Source of the DNA: Rhodopseudomonas palustris
GTDB lineage: Bacteria > Pseudomonadota > Alphaproteobacteria > Rhizobiales > Xanthobacteraceae
Direction: 5' to 3'
DNA length: 64,000 nucleotides
NCBI GenBank assembly: GCA_016215605.1
Contig: JACRJB010000024.1
Location: 1-64,000 of the forward strand
Notes under the pieces: generated by a model
Database searches by the model: none
The model's input: only the letters and a program-made list of their open reading frames with translations
Told to the model about the DNA's origin: nothing
Shown here: one piece after another, positions 1 through 9,433 of the stretch
Layout of the letters: each line of letters begins with the position of its first letter
Numbering within the stretch: position 1 is the stretch's first letter
Made by a program: the position numbers and the translations under genes

Positions 1-92
1 GGGGCGCGCCACTGGGCGCGAGCCCGGAATCCATCACCCCCGCCGGGTTTATGGATTCCGGGCCCGCGCCAAGCGGCGCGTCCCGGAATGAC
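1..92. repeat. Palindromic repeat pair, family A (left unit cut by window edge)
   Basis: Two units face each other. The left one ends in CCCGGAATCCAT, and the right one begins ATGGATTCCGGG and ends CCCGGAATGAC. Each unit can fold on itself (TCATTCCGGG at one end, CCCGGAATCCAT at the other, with a GC-rich inner stem). The same paired architecture recurs at 4695-4834, 6592-6803, 26850-27013 and, interrupted by an IS, at 7669-9204. It is an intergenic REP/BIME-like element. Confidence 0.8.
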
Positions 93-167
93 GAACTTGA
101 TCGCCGGTGTCATGTCCTCCCGCCGATCGGCGGCACCGAGGGGAGCTCGGCGCCGCCGATCGTGTCC

Positions 168-1493
168 TCACGCCCGGAAGATGCGCTTCGCCGCGCGTTC
201 GGCGCTGCTCATCGCCGTCTTCACGTCTTCGCGGCCGGTGCAGTAGTTCGCGAACATGTCGACCACCACGAAGTCGGCGATCGCCGCGGCCGCGTTCTCG
301 CCCATCTGGCCGTCGCCGGCCGGGGTCGAGGCGGTGCGGGCGACGTCGCGATACGGCGTGTTCTTCGGGTCCGCGGTCCACATCGGGTTCTTCTCGTAGT
401 CGAGCAGGAACGGCGACAGATAGCCCTGCGCCGCCTCGACCCACGGGTTGAACTGTTCCGGCTCCATCATGAAGGCGGTGAACGCCTTGCAGGTGTTCGG
501 GAACTTGGTGAAGTTGTAGATCAGGATCGGGAAGCCGAGATGCAGCTCGCGGGTCTTGCCGTTGACGCCGGCGGGCAGATGCGCGTGGTTGATGTCCGCC
601 GCCATCTCCTTGTTGTCTTTCTTCGCCGTGACGTAGATCGAGATGCCGTTGGTGGTGAGATAGAGCTGGCCGGCGAGAAACGCCTTGTTGTTGGAGGCAT
701 CGTTCCACGACGCGGTGCCGGGAATGAAGTTCTCGTACAGGCCCTTGACGTATTCCAGCGCCTTGGCGGTCTCGGGCGAATTGACGACGACCTTGTTGCT
801 CTTGTCGATCAGCGCGCCGCCATGCGCCCACAGCGCCCAGTGCAGCCAGCCGTTGGCGTCGCCCGAAGCGTGGCCCAGCGCCATGCCGGCCGGGGTGCCG
901 TTCTTGTTCAGGCCCTTGACCAGATCGGAGAAGCCCGCGAGGTCCTTCGGAAACTCCTTGTGGCCCGCCTTTTCGGCGGCGCTGATCCGGTAGTTGACGA
1001 GGCCGCCGGTGGCCGCCACCGGGATGCCGATCCACTTGCCGTTGTGCATGCCGTAGGCCTTGCCGGACTCGCTCCAGCCTCCGCACTTCTTGGCCAGATA
1101 GTCGGCGACGTCGGTGACGTCGGTGCACTTGCTCGGGAACAGGAACGGCAGCGAATACAGCCCCCACACCATGTCGAGCCCCTGCCCGGTGTTGGCCGCG
1201 ACCGAGGCCTTGGGCTGGATGTCGTCGTAGGATTCGTTGGAGACGTTGATGGTGACGTTGTTGGCCTTCTGGAACGCGTCGACGATCTTCATGAAGGCGA
1301 CGTCTTCGGCTTCGACGAAGCGCTTCCAGCGCAGCAGGTTGATCTTGGCGCCGGCTTCCGGCTTCCACGGCGAGGTCTGCGCCCAGGCCTTCGCGTAACC
1401 CAGCAATTGATCGGCGGACATGGTCGCCGCCGCGGCCAGTGTCAGCGCGCCACCCTTCAGCAACGAGCGGCGATCGAATGTGAAGTCAGTCAT
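168..1493 (-). CDS. ABC transporter sugar-binding protein (extracellular solute-binding family 1)
   Basis: A 441-residue periplasmic binding protein for an ABC importer. A twin-arginine signal is visible at the start (DRRSLLKGG, residues 7-15, then an Ala-rich hydrophobic stretch to about residue 39), so Tat export is likely. The body resembles family 1 solute-binding proteins for sugars or oligosaccharides. The gene lies 86 bp downstream of a MalK/UgpC-type ATPase on the same strand. No permease genes are seen between them, so these would have to lie beyond the left window edge, which is the downstream direction of this operon. The neighbouring sugar-acid dehydratase and dehydrogenases suggest a sugar or sugar-acid ligand, but the ligand cannot be read from the sequence. 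Confidence 0.85.
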   Translation of the reverse strand: MTDFTFDRRSLLKGGALTLAAAATMSADQLLGYAKAWAQTSPWKPEAGAKINLLRWKRFVEAEDVAFMKIVDAFQKANNVTINVSNESYDDIQPKASVAANTGQGLDMVWGLYSLPFLFPSKCTDVTDVADYLAKKCGGWSESGKAYGMHNGKWIGIPVAATGGLVNYRISAAEKAGHKEFPKDLAGFSDLVKGLNKNGTPAGMALGHASGDANGWLHWALWAHGGALIDKSNKVVVNSPETAKALEYVKGLYENFIPGTASWNDASNNKAFLAGQLYLTTNGISIYVTAKKDNKEMAADINHAHLPAGVNGKTRELHLGFPILIYNFTKFPNTCKAFTAFMMEPEQFNPWVEAAQGYLSPFLLDYEKNPMWTADPKNTPYRDVARTASTPAGDGQMGENAAAAIADFVVVDMFANYCTGREDVKTAMSSAERAAKRIFRA

Positions 1494-1579
1494 CGTCCGT
1501 TAACTCCCTAATGTTGCCTGGTATCGTTTCTTGCTTGGTATCTTGGTTCGTTGATCGACCAATTCGCAGTTTGAAATCG

Positions 1580-2644
<1,065 letters not shown>

Positions 2645-2882
2645 ACAGCACCTCCCGGGATCGGCCTTGTTTTGTGCGGTCGTTGCCGCGGCCGGATCGT
2701 TGTCGGCGATGCTCATACCAGATTTCCGGAGAGCTGTCGCGCCATCAAATTATGCTTCGCGATCAGCATCTCCGCCAATTGCGAAGCCGGACACGACATG
2801 TCAGCATGCGCCCCCGCCGACTGACTCACATCAACACGCTCAAGACGCCCGGCCAACGGACGTGTGCGCTGCGGGAGAAACG

Positions 2883-4691
2883 ATGAACAAGATGACCCCG
2901 GGGATTGCCCGGCGCAAACTCCGTTCCAGCGAATGGTTCAACGATCCGCACAATCCGGCGATGACCGCGCTGTATCTCGAGCGCTATTTGAACTACGGGC
3001 TGACGCGGGCCGAGCTGCAGTCCGGCAAGCCGATCATCGGCATCGCCCAGACCGGTAACGATCTGTCGCCGTGCAACCGTCATCATCTGGAACTGGCGCA
3101 TCGGGTGCGCGAAGGCATCCGCGCCGCCGGCGGCATCGCGATGGAATTCCCGGTGCATCCCATCCAGGAGACCGGCAAGCGGCCGACCGCGGCGCTGGAC
3201 CGCAATCTCGCTTATCTCGGCCTGGTCGAGGTGCTGTTCAGCTATCCGCTCGACGGCGTCGTGCTCACCACCGGCTGCGACAAGACCACGCCGGCCTGCC
3301 TGATGGCGGCGGCCACCGTCAACATTCCGGCGATCGTGCTGTCCGGCGGGCCGATGCTGAACGGCTGGCACAATGGCGAGCGCTCCGGCTCCGGCACGGT
3401 GGTGTGGAAATCGCGCGAGCGGCTCGCCGCCGGTGAGATCGACTATGAGGAATTCATGGAGATCGTGGCGTCGTCGGCGCCCTCGGTCGGCCATTGCAAC
3501 ACCATGGGCACGGCGTCGACGATGAACTCGCTGGCCGAAGCGCTCGGCATGTCGCTGCCGGGCTGCGCCGCGATTCCGGCGCCGTATCGCGAGCGCGGCC
3601 AGATCGCTTATGCCACCGGGCTGCGTGCGGTCGAGATGGTGTGGGAGGATCTGAAGCCGTCCGACATCCTGACGCGCAAGGCGTTCGAAAACGCGATCGT
3701 GGTGAATTCGGCGATCGGCGGCTCGACCAACGCGCCGATCCATCTCAACGCGCTGGCGCGCCACATCGGCGTCGAGCTGTCGATCGACGACTGGCAGAGT
3801 GTCGGCCACGCGATTCCGCTGCTGGTCAACATGCAGCCGGCCGGCTTTTATCTCGGCGAGGAGTATCACCGCGCCGGCGGCGTGCCCGCGGTGGTGCGCG
3901 AGCTGATGAAGCACGGCAAGATCCACACCGACGCGATCACCGTCAACGGCCGCACCATGGGCGACAATTGCGCCGATGCCCCCGCCCCCGACGGCGACGT
4001 GATCAAATCCTACGACGGGCCGCTGGTGCAGGACGCCGGCTTCCTGGTGCTGCGCGGCAATCTGTTCGATTCCGCGATCATGAAGACGTCGGTGATCAGC
4101 CTCGAATTCCGCGAGCGCTATCTGTCCAATCCGAAGGATCCCAACGCGTTCGAGGGCCGCGCCATCGTGTTCGAGGGGCCGGAGGATTATCACCACCGGA
4201 TCGACGATCCGGCGCTGGACATCGACGAGCACTGCATCCTGTTCGTGCGCGGCACCGGACCGATCGGCTATCCCGGCGGCGCCGAGGTGGTCAACATGCA
4301 GCCGCCGGCGGCGCTGATCAAACGCGGCATCCACTCGCTGCCGTGCATCGGCGACGGCCGGCAGAGCGGCACGTCGGGCTCGCCGTCGATTCTCAACGCG
4401 ACGCCGGAAGCCGCCGCCAATGGCGGTCTCGCGATCCTGAAGACCGGCGACCGCGTCCGCATCGATCTGAACAAAGGCAGCGCCAACATCCTGATCTCGG
4501 ACGAGGAGCTGCAGCAGCGCCGCGCCGAGCTCGAGGCGCATGGCGGCTTCGCCTATCCGAAGCATCAGACGCCATGGCAGGAATTGTATCGCGCGACCGT
4601 CGGCCAGCAAGCCACCGGCGCCTGCCTCGAACTCGCCACCCGCTATCACGACATCGCCGGGACGGTCGGCGTGGCGCGGCACAATCATTGA
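2883..4691 (+). CDS. IlvD/Edd-family sugar-acid dehydratase (L-arabinonate dehydratase-like)
   Basis: A 602-residue Fe-S dehydratase of the IlvD/Edd family. The cluster-binding cysteines fall at C64 (SPCNRHH), C132 ([11 protein letters not shown]) and C205 (GHCNTMGT), and a GTSGS segment near the C-terminus supplies the catalytic serine. The spacing matches sugar-acid dehydratases such as rhizobial L-arabinonate dehydratase rather than branched-chain IlvD; this assignment is from family knowledge. The expected reaction is conversion of an aldonic acid to a 2-keto-3-deoxy sugar acid. ATG 2883 follows GGGAGAAACG, a usable ribosome site; earlier in-frame codons do not resemble the family. Three dehydrogenases follow on the same strand, which fits a non-phosphorylative sugar pathway. 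The exact sugar acid is not determined. Confidence 0.88.
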   Translation: MNKMTPGIARRKLRSSEWFNDPHNPAMTALYLERYLNYGLTRAELQSGKPIIGIAQTGNDLSPCNRHHLELAHRVREGIRAAGGIAMEFPVHPIQETGKRPTAALDRNLAYLGLVEVLFSYPLDGVVLTTGCDKTTPACLMAAATVNIPAIVLSGGPMLNGWHNGERSGSGTVVWKSRERLAAGEIDYEEFMEIVASSAPSVGHCNTMGTASTMNSLAEALGMSLPGCAAIPAPYRERGQIAYATGLRAVEMVWEDLKPSDILTRKAFENAIVVNSAIGGSTNAPIHLNALARHIGVELSIDDWQSVGHAIPLLVNMQPAGFYLGEEYHRAGGVPAVVRELMKHGKIHTDAITVNGRTMGDNCADAPAPDGDVIKSYDGPLVQDAGFLVLRGNLFDSAIMKTSVISLEFRERYLSNPKDPNAFEGRAIVFEGPEDYHHRIDDPALDIDEHCILFVRGTGPIGYPGGAEVVNMQPPAALIKRGIHSLPCIGDGRQSGTSGSPSILNATPEAAANGGLAILKTGDRVRIDLNKGSANILISDEELQQRRAELEAHGGFAYPKHQTPWQELYRATVGQQATGACLELATRYHDIAGTVGVARHNH

Positions 4692-4694
4692 TAA

Positions 4695-4834
4695 CGTCAT
4701 TCCGGGGCGCGCGAAGCGCGGGCCCGGAATCCATAACCACCGCCCTGGCTGCTTAGGCACCGCGGCCGTGACAACTAACTATCACAGGGGTTATGGATTC
4801 CGGGCCTGCGCCTGCGGCGCATCCCGGAATGACA
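4695..4834. repeat. Palindromic repeat pair, family A
   Basis: Complete pair: unit one starts CGTCATTCCGGGG and ends GGAATCCATA, unit two starts TTATGGATTCCGGG and ends CCCGGAATGAC, separated by about 60 bp that are not conserved between copies. It lies between the dehydratase and the first SDR gene. Confidence 0.85.
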
Positions 4835-4877
4835 AACTCTCGGGCTGCGCAACGACGCAAACGACAATGGGGGAAAG

Positions 4878-5612
4878 ATGTCCGACCGTCTGAAAGGCAA
4901 ACGCGCGTTCGTCACTGCCGCCGCTGCGGGGATCGGGCGCGCGTCGGCGATCGCATTCGCGCGCGAAGGCGCGGAGGTGTTCGCGACCGATATCGACGAA
5001 GCCGGGCTCGCCTCGCTGGCCAAGGACGGCATCGGCGAAGCGGCGAGACTCGACGTCCGCGACAGCGCCGCGGTCGAAGCTATGGCCAAGCAGGTCGGCA
5101 CGATCGACATCCTGCTCAACGCCGCCGGTTTCGTGCATCACGGCACGGTGCTGGACTGCTCCGATGCCGACTGGGATTTCTCGTTCGACCTCAACGTCAA
5201 GTCGATGCATCGCACGATCCGCGCCTTCCTGCCCGGCATGCTCGAGAAAGGCGGCGGCTCGATCGTCAACATCTCGTCGGCCGCCGGCGTGTTCAAGGCG
5301 GCGCCGAACCGCTACGTCTACGGCGCCACCAAGGCCGCCGTCGCGGCGCTGACCCGCGCGGTCGCCGCCGACTTCATCACCCGCGGCATCCGCTGCAACG
5401 CGATCTGCCCGGGCACGATCGAGACGCCGTCGATGCTCGGCCGCGCCGCCGCCGCCGGCCCGCAGGGCCGCGAAATGTTCGTGGCGCGCCAGCCGATGGG
5501 AAGGCTCGGCACTGCCGACGAAATCGCGTCGCTCGCGGTCTATCTCGCCAGCGACGAAAGCGCCTTCACCACCGGCGTCGCGCACATCATCGACGGCGGC
5601 TGGACGCTGTGA
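4878..5612 (+). CDS. SDR dehydrogenase, BDH2 / 2-keto-3-deoxy-L-fuconate dehydrogenase-like
   Basis: A 244-residue classical short-chain dehydrogenase. The cofactor motif is TAAAAGIG instead of TGxxxGxG, a variant shared by the DHRS6/BDH2 and 2-keto-3-deoxy-L-fuconate dehydrogenase group. The active-site YGATK follows NISSAAG, and the C-terminus ends IIDGGWTL as in the family. ATG 4878 has GGGGAAAG just upstream. A likely role is NAD-dependent oxidation of the keto-deoxy sugar acid made by the upstream dehydratase; this is an inference from gene order and family. The gene is separated from the dehydratase by a palindromic repeat pair, so one transcript is plausible but not shown. Confidence 0.85.
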   Translation: MSDRLKGKRAFVTAAAAGIGRASAIAFAREGAEVFATDIDEAGLASLAKDGIGEAARLDVRDSAAVEAMAKQVGTIDILLNAAGFVHHGTVLDCSDADWDFSFDLNVKSMHRTIRAFLPGMLEKGGGSIVNISSAAGVFKAAPNRYVYGATKAAVAALTRAVAADFITRGIRCNAICPGTIETPSMLGRAAAAGPQGREMFVARQPMGRLGTADEIASLAVYLASDESAFTTGVAHIIDGGWTL

Positions 5613-5617
5613 TTGGG

Positions 5618-5766
5618 TCACCTCTCCCCGCCCTTTTGCGGGGAGAGGTCGGCGCGAAGCGCCGGGTGAGGGGCCTGGCACTGCGCAGCCTCGAGCCTCG
5701 GCACGCGCGGATCGGCCGCAGCCCCTCACCCCACCCCTCTCCCCGCAAGCGCGGGGCGAGGGAGCA
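5618..5766. repeat. Repeat family C pair (CTCTCCCCG hairpins)
   Basis: Begins with CACCTCTCCCCGCC and a self-complementary GGGGAGAGG arm, continues with GGCGCGAAGCGCCGGGTGAGGGG, and ends with CCCTCACCCC and CTCTCCCCGCAAGCG arms. The same architecture recurs at 31345-31474 and 33707-33842. It occupies the whole gap between two SDR genes. Confidence 0.75.
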
Positions 5767-5829
5767 AGTTTCCGGCGCGGCGACGGCCGCGCTCCCTCAA
5801 GGCAGCAGATCAGCGGGAGCTTTCGCACC

Positions 5830-6579
5830 ATGAACACCATCGATCTCAACCATCGCCGCGCGGTGGTCACCGGCGGCGCGCAAGGGTTCGGGCGGGCGAT
5901 CGCCGAGCGGTTCGCGGCGTCGGGCGCGCGGGTGGCGATCTGGGACCACGACATCGCGTTGGCGGAGAAAACCGCGAAGGAGATCGGCGACGACGTCGTC
6001 ACCGCCCTGCAGGTCGACGTCACCGATCCCGCCGCGGTCGACAGCGCGCGCGATGCCACCCTCGCCGCGTTCGGCAAGATCGACATCCTGGTCAACAATG
6101 CCGGCATCGCCGGGGTCAACAAGACGGTGTGGGACACCGACTACGAAGAATGGCGCAAGGTGCTGCGGATCAATCTCGACGGTCCGTTCATCTGCTGCAA
6201 ATCGATCGTGCCTTTGATGATCGCGCACAAATACGGCCGCATCGTCAACATCGCCTCGATCGCCGGCAAGGAAGGCAACCCCAACGCCGCGCACTACTCG
6301 GCGTCGAAGGCCGGCCTGATCGCGCTGACCAAGTCGCTGGGCAAGGAGCTCGCCGCCTACGACATCGCCGTCAACGCGGTGACCCCGGCCGCGGCGCGCA
6401 CCGCGATCTTCGACCAGATGACGCAGCAGCACATCGACTTCATGCTGTCGAAGATCCCGAAAGGCCGCTTCGTGCTGGTCGAGGAACTCGCCGCGATGGT
6501 GGCGTGGCTGGCGTCGGAGGACTGCGCGTTCTCGACCGGCGCAGTGTTCGACATTTCGGGCGGACGGGCGACGTATTAG
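5830..6579 (+). CDS. SDR family oxidoreductase (2-dehydro-3-deoxy-sugar-acid dehydrogenase-like)
   Basis: A 249-residue short-chain dehydrogenase with cofactor motif TGGAQGFG, NNAG, a serine before the active site (NIASIAG) and YSASK. The C-terminal FDISGGRATY is the usual SDR ending. ATG 5830 follows GCGGGAGC. It resembles FabG-like and 2-keto-3-deoxy-L-rhamnonate dehydrogenase-like enzymes, and its place in the dehydratase cluster supports a sugar-acid substrate. It is clearly different in sequence from the SDRs on either side, so the three are not recent tandem duplicates. Substrate unknown. Confidence 0.83.
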   Translation: MNTIDLNHRRAVVTGGAQGFGRAIAERFAASGARVAIWDHDIALAEKTAKEIGDDVVTALQVDVTDPAAVDSARDATLAAFGKIDILVNNAGIAGVNKTVWDTDYEEWRKVLRINLDGPFICCKSIVPLMIAHKYGRIVNIASIAGKEGNPNAAHYSASKAGLIALTKSLGKELAAYDIAVNAVTPAAARTAIFDQMTQQHIDFMLSKIPKGRFVLVEELAAMVAWLASEDCAFSTGAVFDISGGRATY

Positions 6580-6591
6580 CAACTCCACCCA

Positions 6592-6803
6592 AATCATTCC
6601 GGGAGGCGCGAAGCGCGAACCCGGCTCTCTCGTGTACGCAACACTTATCGTTCGTCATTCCGGATTGCGCGTAGCGCAAGTCCGGAATCCATATCCCCTA
6701 CCCCCTCGGATGGAGCACGGCGGCGGCCGCCATTTGACAGAACACCAATGCCAGGGGTTATGGATTCCGGGCTCGCGCTGCACGCGCCCCGGAATGACAA
6801 CTG
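6592..6803. repeat. Compound palindromic repeat, family A (three units)
   Basis: Fills most of the 304-bp gap between two SDR genes. A first unit (ATCATTCCGGGAGGCGCGAAG) lacks the ATCCAT end. A second starts CGTCATTCCGG and ends CCGGAATCCATAT. After about 65 bp a third inverted unit starts TTATGGATTCCGGG and ends CCCCGGAATGAC. I see no gene or clear promoter here. Confidence 0.8.
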
Positions 6804-6883
6804 AGAGGCGGTGCCGGAAAGCGGAGCGCCGCGGAATGACGAGCCGAGATGATCTTCGCTGACAAGACAATCAAGGAGGCAGC

Positions 6884-7633
6884 ATGCGTTTGAAAGGCAA
6901 ATCGTTCGTCGTCACCGGCGGCGGCTCGGGGTTCGGCGCCGCGATGGCGCGGCGGTTCGTCGCCGAGGGCGCGCGGGTGCTGGTGGCGGACATCAACGGC
7001 GAGGCGGCTTTGAGCGTCGCGCAATCGATCGGCAAGGAGGCCGTCGCGTGTACCGCCGATGTCGCCGATCGCGCCAGCCATCAGGCGATGATCGACGCCG
7101 CGATCGCGGCGTTCGGCGGCATCGACTGCGTCGTCAACAATGCCGGCTACACTCACAAGAACCAGCCGCTGCTCGACGTCGACGAAGCGACGTTCGATCG
7201 CGTCTACGCCGTCAACGTCAAGTCGATCTACTATTCGTGCCACAGCATGGTGCCGCATTTCCGCGCGCGCGGCGGCGGTCACATCCTCAACATCGGCTCG
7301 ACCGCCGGCATCCGCCCGCGGCCCGGACTGACCTGGTACAACGGCTCGAAGGCCGCGGTGAACCTGCTGACCAAGTCGCTCGCCGTCGAACTCGCCCCCG
7401 ACAAGATCCGCGTCAACGCGATCTGCCCGGTGATGGGGCCGACCGGGATGCTGGAGCAGTTCATGGGCATGCCCGACACGCCGGAGAACCGCGCGAAGTT
7501 CATCGCGACGATTCCGCTCGGGCGATTGTCGGACGCCGAGGACATCGCCGGCGCGGCGCTGTATCTGGCGTCGGACGAGGCGCAGTTTCTGACCGGCGTG
7601 TGCCTCCCGGTCGACGGCGGGCGGACGATCTGA
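6884..7633 (+). CDS. SDR family oxidoreductase, glucose/sugar-dehydrogenase-like
   Basis: A 249-residue short-chain dehydrogenase with cofactor motif TGGGSGFG, the NNAG core, NIGST before the active site, and YNGSK as the catalytic Tyr-Lys pair. It ends LPVDGGRTI. The start at 6884 has a strong AAGGAGG seven bases upstream. It is the third oxidoreductase in the sugar-acid cluster. With the dehydratase and two other SDRs it could cover aldose oxidation and keto-deoxy-acid oxidation, but which enzyme does which step cannot be read here. It is followed by a family A repeat and then an insertion sequence, so this is the last gene of the block. Confidence 0.83.
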   Translation: MRLKGKSFVVTGGGSGFGAAMARRFVAEGARVLVADINGEAALSVAQSIGKEAVACTADVADRASHQAMIDAAIAAFGGIDCVVNNAGYTHKNQPLLDVDEATFDRVYAVNVKSIYYSCHSMVPHFRARGGGHILNIGSTAGIRPRPGLTWYNGSKAAVNLLTKSLAVELAPDKIRVNAICPVMGPTGMLEQFMGMPDTPENRAKFIATIPLGRLSDAEDIAGAALYLASDEAQFLTGVCLPVDGGRTI

Positions 7634-7668
7634 CAGCCGACGCATTGCTCGTCGTACAAACGACGCGT

Positions 7669-7717
7669 TCGTCATTCCGGGGCACGTCGGCGAAGCCGGC
7701 GTGAACCCGGAATCCAT
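7669..7717. repeat. Left half of a family A repeat pair, split by the IS
   Basis: The unit runs from CGTTCGTCATTCCGGGG to CCCGGAATCCAT and is complete. Its partner unit, normally about 60 bp away, is found at 9161-9204, with the IS1111-group element occupying the position immediately after CCCGGAATCCAT. Confidence 0.8.
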
Positions 7718-7719
7718 AT

Positions 7720-7732
7720 GTGGACGGCCCCC
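7720..7732. repeat. IS left subterminal inverted repeat
   Basis: GTGGACGGCCCCC, the perfect reverse complement of 9079-9091. Confidence 0.85.
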
Positions 7733-7978
7733 GAGCCACAAGGGTTTCTGAGGACTGATCGGATCGCTTGCATCCATATGTGCGGCCTGTTTATGCAGCC
7801 ACGATGGACCGCTGGCCAAGATGGCTTCCGCGACGCGAGATCCAAACAGCCCGTCGGCCTTTGTGTGCCGATGGATTCCACGGATTGTCTCGCCCCTCGG
7901 TTCGATCGATCGTTCCATCTGTCTCCCGTTGCAGCTCCGGCTCGCGCGTCGGACGATCGTTGTCCGATGCGCGATCTC
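7733..7978 (-). ncRNA. Candidate bridge RNA region of the IS1111-group element
   Basis: This is the only long non-coding stretch of the element, lying between the transposase stop and the left end. In IS1111-group elements the bridge RNA that guides target and donor recognition is encoded here, downstream of the transposase. Two short matches to the junction support this. ATCCATATGTG at 7772-7782 repeats 7712-7722, which spans the genomic target and the element end. ATGGATTCC at 7871-7879 is the reverse complement of GGAATCCAT at 7709-7717, the flanking target. I have not folded the RNA; ends and strand are inferred from family knowledge. Confidence 0.5.
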
Positions 7979-9019
7979 TCAGGCGGCGCGCGGCGATGCG
8001 CTCGGCATCCGCGCTCCGTCGTAACTCTGCCCCGTGGTCATCATCTTCCAGGCGGTCCTGGCGATCTTGTTGGCGAGCGCCACTGCCGCGAGCTTGATCG
8101 GCTTGCGCGCCAGCAGCGCGATCAGCCACGCCGACGCTCGGCCGCGCCCATGCCGCGCCTGCTGGATCACCGCCATGGCGCCGGAGATCAGCACGCTGCG
8201 TAGCATCTCGTCGCCGGCGCGCGTGATGCGACCGAGCCGGAGCTTGCCGCCGGTGGAGTGATCCTTCGGCGTCAGGCCGAGCCAGGCCGCGAAGTCGCGC
8301 CCCGATCTGAACGCCTGCGGCGTCGGCGTCTTCAGCACCAGCGCGCTGGCGCCGACCGGCCCGACGCCGGGAATCTGCGACAGCCGACGGCTGCCCGCGT
8401 CGGCGCGGTGCCAGGCCAGCAGCTTGGCTTCGATCGCCTTCAACTCGTCCTGCAGCCGCGCGTAGTCCTGCGCCTGCACGGCGAACAGCTCACGCGCCAG
8501 CTCGGGCAACGTCTCGTCCTGCGCGATCCGCGCCAGCAGCGGTTCAATCTTGTGAAGCCCGCACGGCGCGATCAGCCCGAACTCCGCCGCGTAGCCGCGG
8601 ATCACGTTGCTCAGTTGGGTGCGCCGCGCGATCATCTGCTGGCGCACGCCCAGCAGCATCAATCCCGCCTGCTGCTCGGCAGTCTTGACCGGCACGAACT
8701 CCATCCGCGGACGGCTCATCGCCTCGCACAGGCCCTCGGCATCGCGCCCATCGTTCTTGTTGCGGCCGACGTAAGGCTTGACGTGCTGCGGCGCCAGCAA
8801 CTTCACCGTATGACCGAGCCCGCCGAGCGCCCTTGCCAGATGGTGCGACGCCCCGCAGGCCTCGATCCCGATCACGGTCGGCGGCAAGCCGGCGAAAAAA
8901 GCCAGCATCTGACTGCGCCGCAACTTCTTGCGCAGCACCACGCGCTCCGCGGCGTCGACCCCGTGCAGCTGAAAGAAATGCTTCGACGTATCCATCCCAA
9001 TGCGGATAATCTCGTTCAC
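7979..9019 (-). CDS. IS110-family transposase (IS1111 group)
   Basis: A 346-residue DEDD transposase. The N-terminal RuvC-like catalytic acids fall at D10 (IGMDTSK), E53 (IGIEACG), D90 and D93 (KNDGRD). The phrases RKKLRR, PQHVKPYV and RPRMEFVPVK are typical of the IS1111 branch. The C-terminal Tnp_20 domain carries IPGVGPVGA and the conserved STGGK serine region (PKDHSTGGK). Length is normal and there is no frameshift. It catalyses excision as a circle and site-specific insertion guided by a bridge RNA in characterised relatives. It is the only gene in the element. Confidence 0.93.
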   Translation of the reverse strand: MNEIIRIGMDTSKHFFQLHGVDAAERVVLRKKLRRSQMLAFFAGLPPTVIGIEACGASHHLARALGGLGHTVKLLAPQHVKPYVGRNKNDGRDAEGLCEAMSRPRMEFVPVKTAEQQAGLMLLGVRQQMIARRTQLSNVIRGYAAEFGLIAPCGLHKIEPLLARIAQDETLPELARELFAVQAQDYARLQDELKAIEAKLLAWHRADAGSRRLSQIPGVGPVGASALVLKTPTPQAFRSGRDFAAWLGLTPKDHSTGGKLRLGRITRAGDEMLRSVLISGAMAVIQQARHGRGRASAWLIALLARKPIKLAAVALANKIARTAWKMMTTGQSYDGARMPSASPRAA

Positions 9020-9078
9020 GGACGGCTCCCTCGTTTGAAGTTTGCGACAACCTCAATCTGGCACAATGCGATGCCGTT

Positions 9079-9091
9079 GGGGGCCGTCCAC
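9079..9091. repeat. IS right subterminal inverted repeat
   Basis: GGGGGCCGTCCAC, complementary to 7720-7732. The next bases, CCCATCAGCC, look like the original spacer of the interrupted family A pair. Confidence 0.85.
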
Positions 9092-9160
9092 CCCATCAGC
9101 CCTGCGCTCACGCTCGAGCACGGCGATGGATGCGCATCAATCAAAACACGACTGCCAGCG

Positions 9161-9204
9161 GCTATGGATTCCGGGTTCGCGCTGCGCGCGCCCCGGAATG
9201 ACGA
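9161..9204. repeat. Right half of the IS-split family A repeat pair
   Basis: The unit starts CTATGGATTCCGGG and ends CCCCGGAATGACGA, the inverted partner of 7669-7717. It lies about 70 bp beyond the right IS repeat, matching the normal spacer length of intact pairs. Confidence 0.8.
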
Positions 9205-9400
9205 GGTGAGAGACACGGCGCGTGTCCCGGGCGCGGTGCAGCGCGGAGCGCTGCTCCGCAGACCCGGGACCCCGGTTTCTTGCTGCAGGCTTTGATCGCA
9301 ACTCGGCATTGATGAAGTCGTCCGACGGCCCCGAGCAACCGAGCCCCCGGATCTGCGCAGCGGCACTGCGTGCCGCAGCGCGTCCGGGGAACGGGGCGAT
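9205..9400. repeat. Repeat family E (GTCCCGGG / CGGATCTGCG palindromes)
   Basis: One hairpin runs from GTGTCCCGGGCGCGG to CAGACCCGGGAC; another from CCCCGGATCTGCGCAGCGGC to GCCGCAGCGCGTCCGGGG. The second closely matches 23285-23425. With the IS right end and the repeat half before it, this fills the 414-bp gap between the transposase and tonB; I see no gene in it. Confidence 0.65.
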
Positions 9401-9433
9401 CGGGCGAAGCGACGCGCCCGACGAGCGCCGTTC

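Larger units (their letters stand above)
7718..9093 (-). mobile_element. IS110 family, IS1111-group insertion sequence
   Basis: A single-transposase element of roughly 1.38 kb. A 13-bp perfect inverted repeat, GTGGACGGCCCCC at 7720-7732 and its complement at 9079-9091, marks the ends; subterminal repeats of this size are a hallmark of the IS1111 group. The outer limits are approximate to a few bases because no target duplication is expected. There is about 250 bp of non-coding DNA downstream of the transposase and only about 60 bp upstream, the arrangement known for IS1111. The element sits exactly at the edge of a family A palindrome. The transposase is full length, so the element may be active. 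Confidence 0.85.

Noticed and set aside
2826-4760. A 644-codon open frame antisense to the dehydratase, and similar long frames such as 17734-20169
   Set aside because: These are high-GC shadow frames: Arg/His/Ala-rich translations without any recognisable domain, fully covered by well-supported genes on the other frame.
7718-8203. Short open frames inside the IS non-coding region
   Set aside because: Arg-rich translations overlapping the candidate bridge RNA and the transposase gene; no family resemblance.
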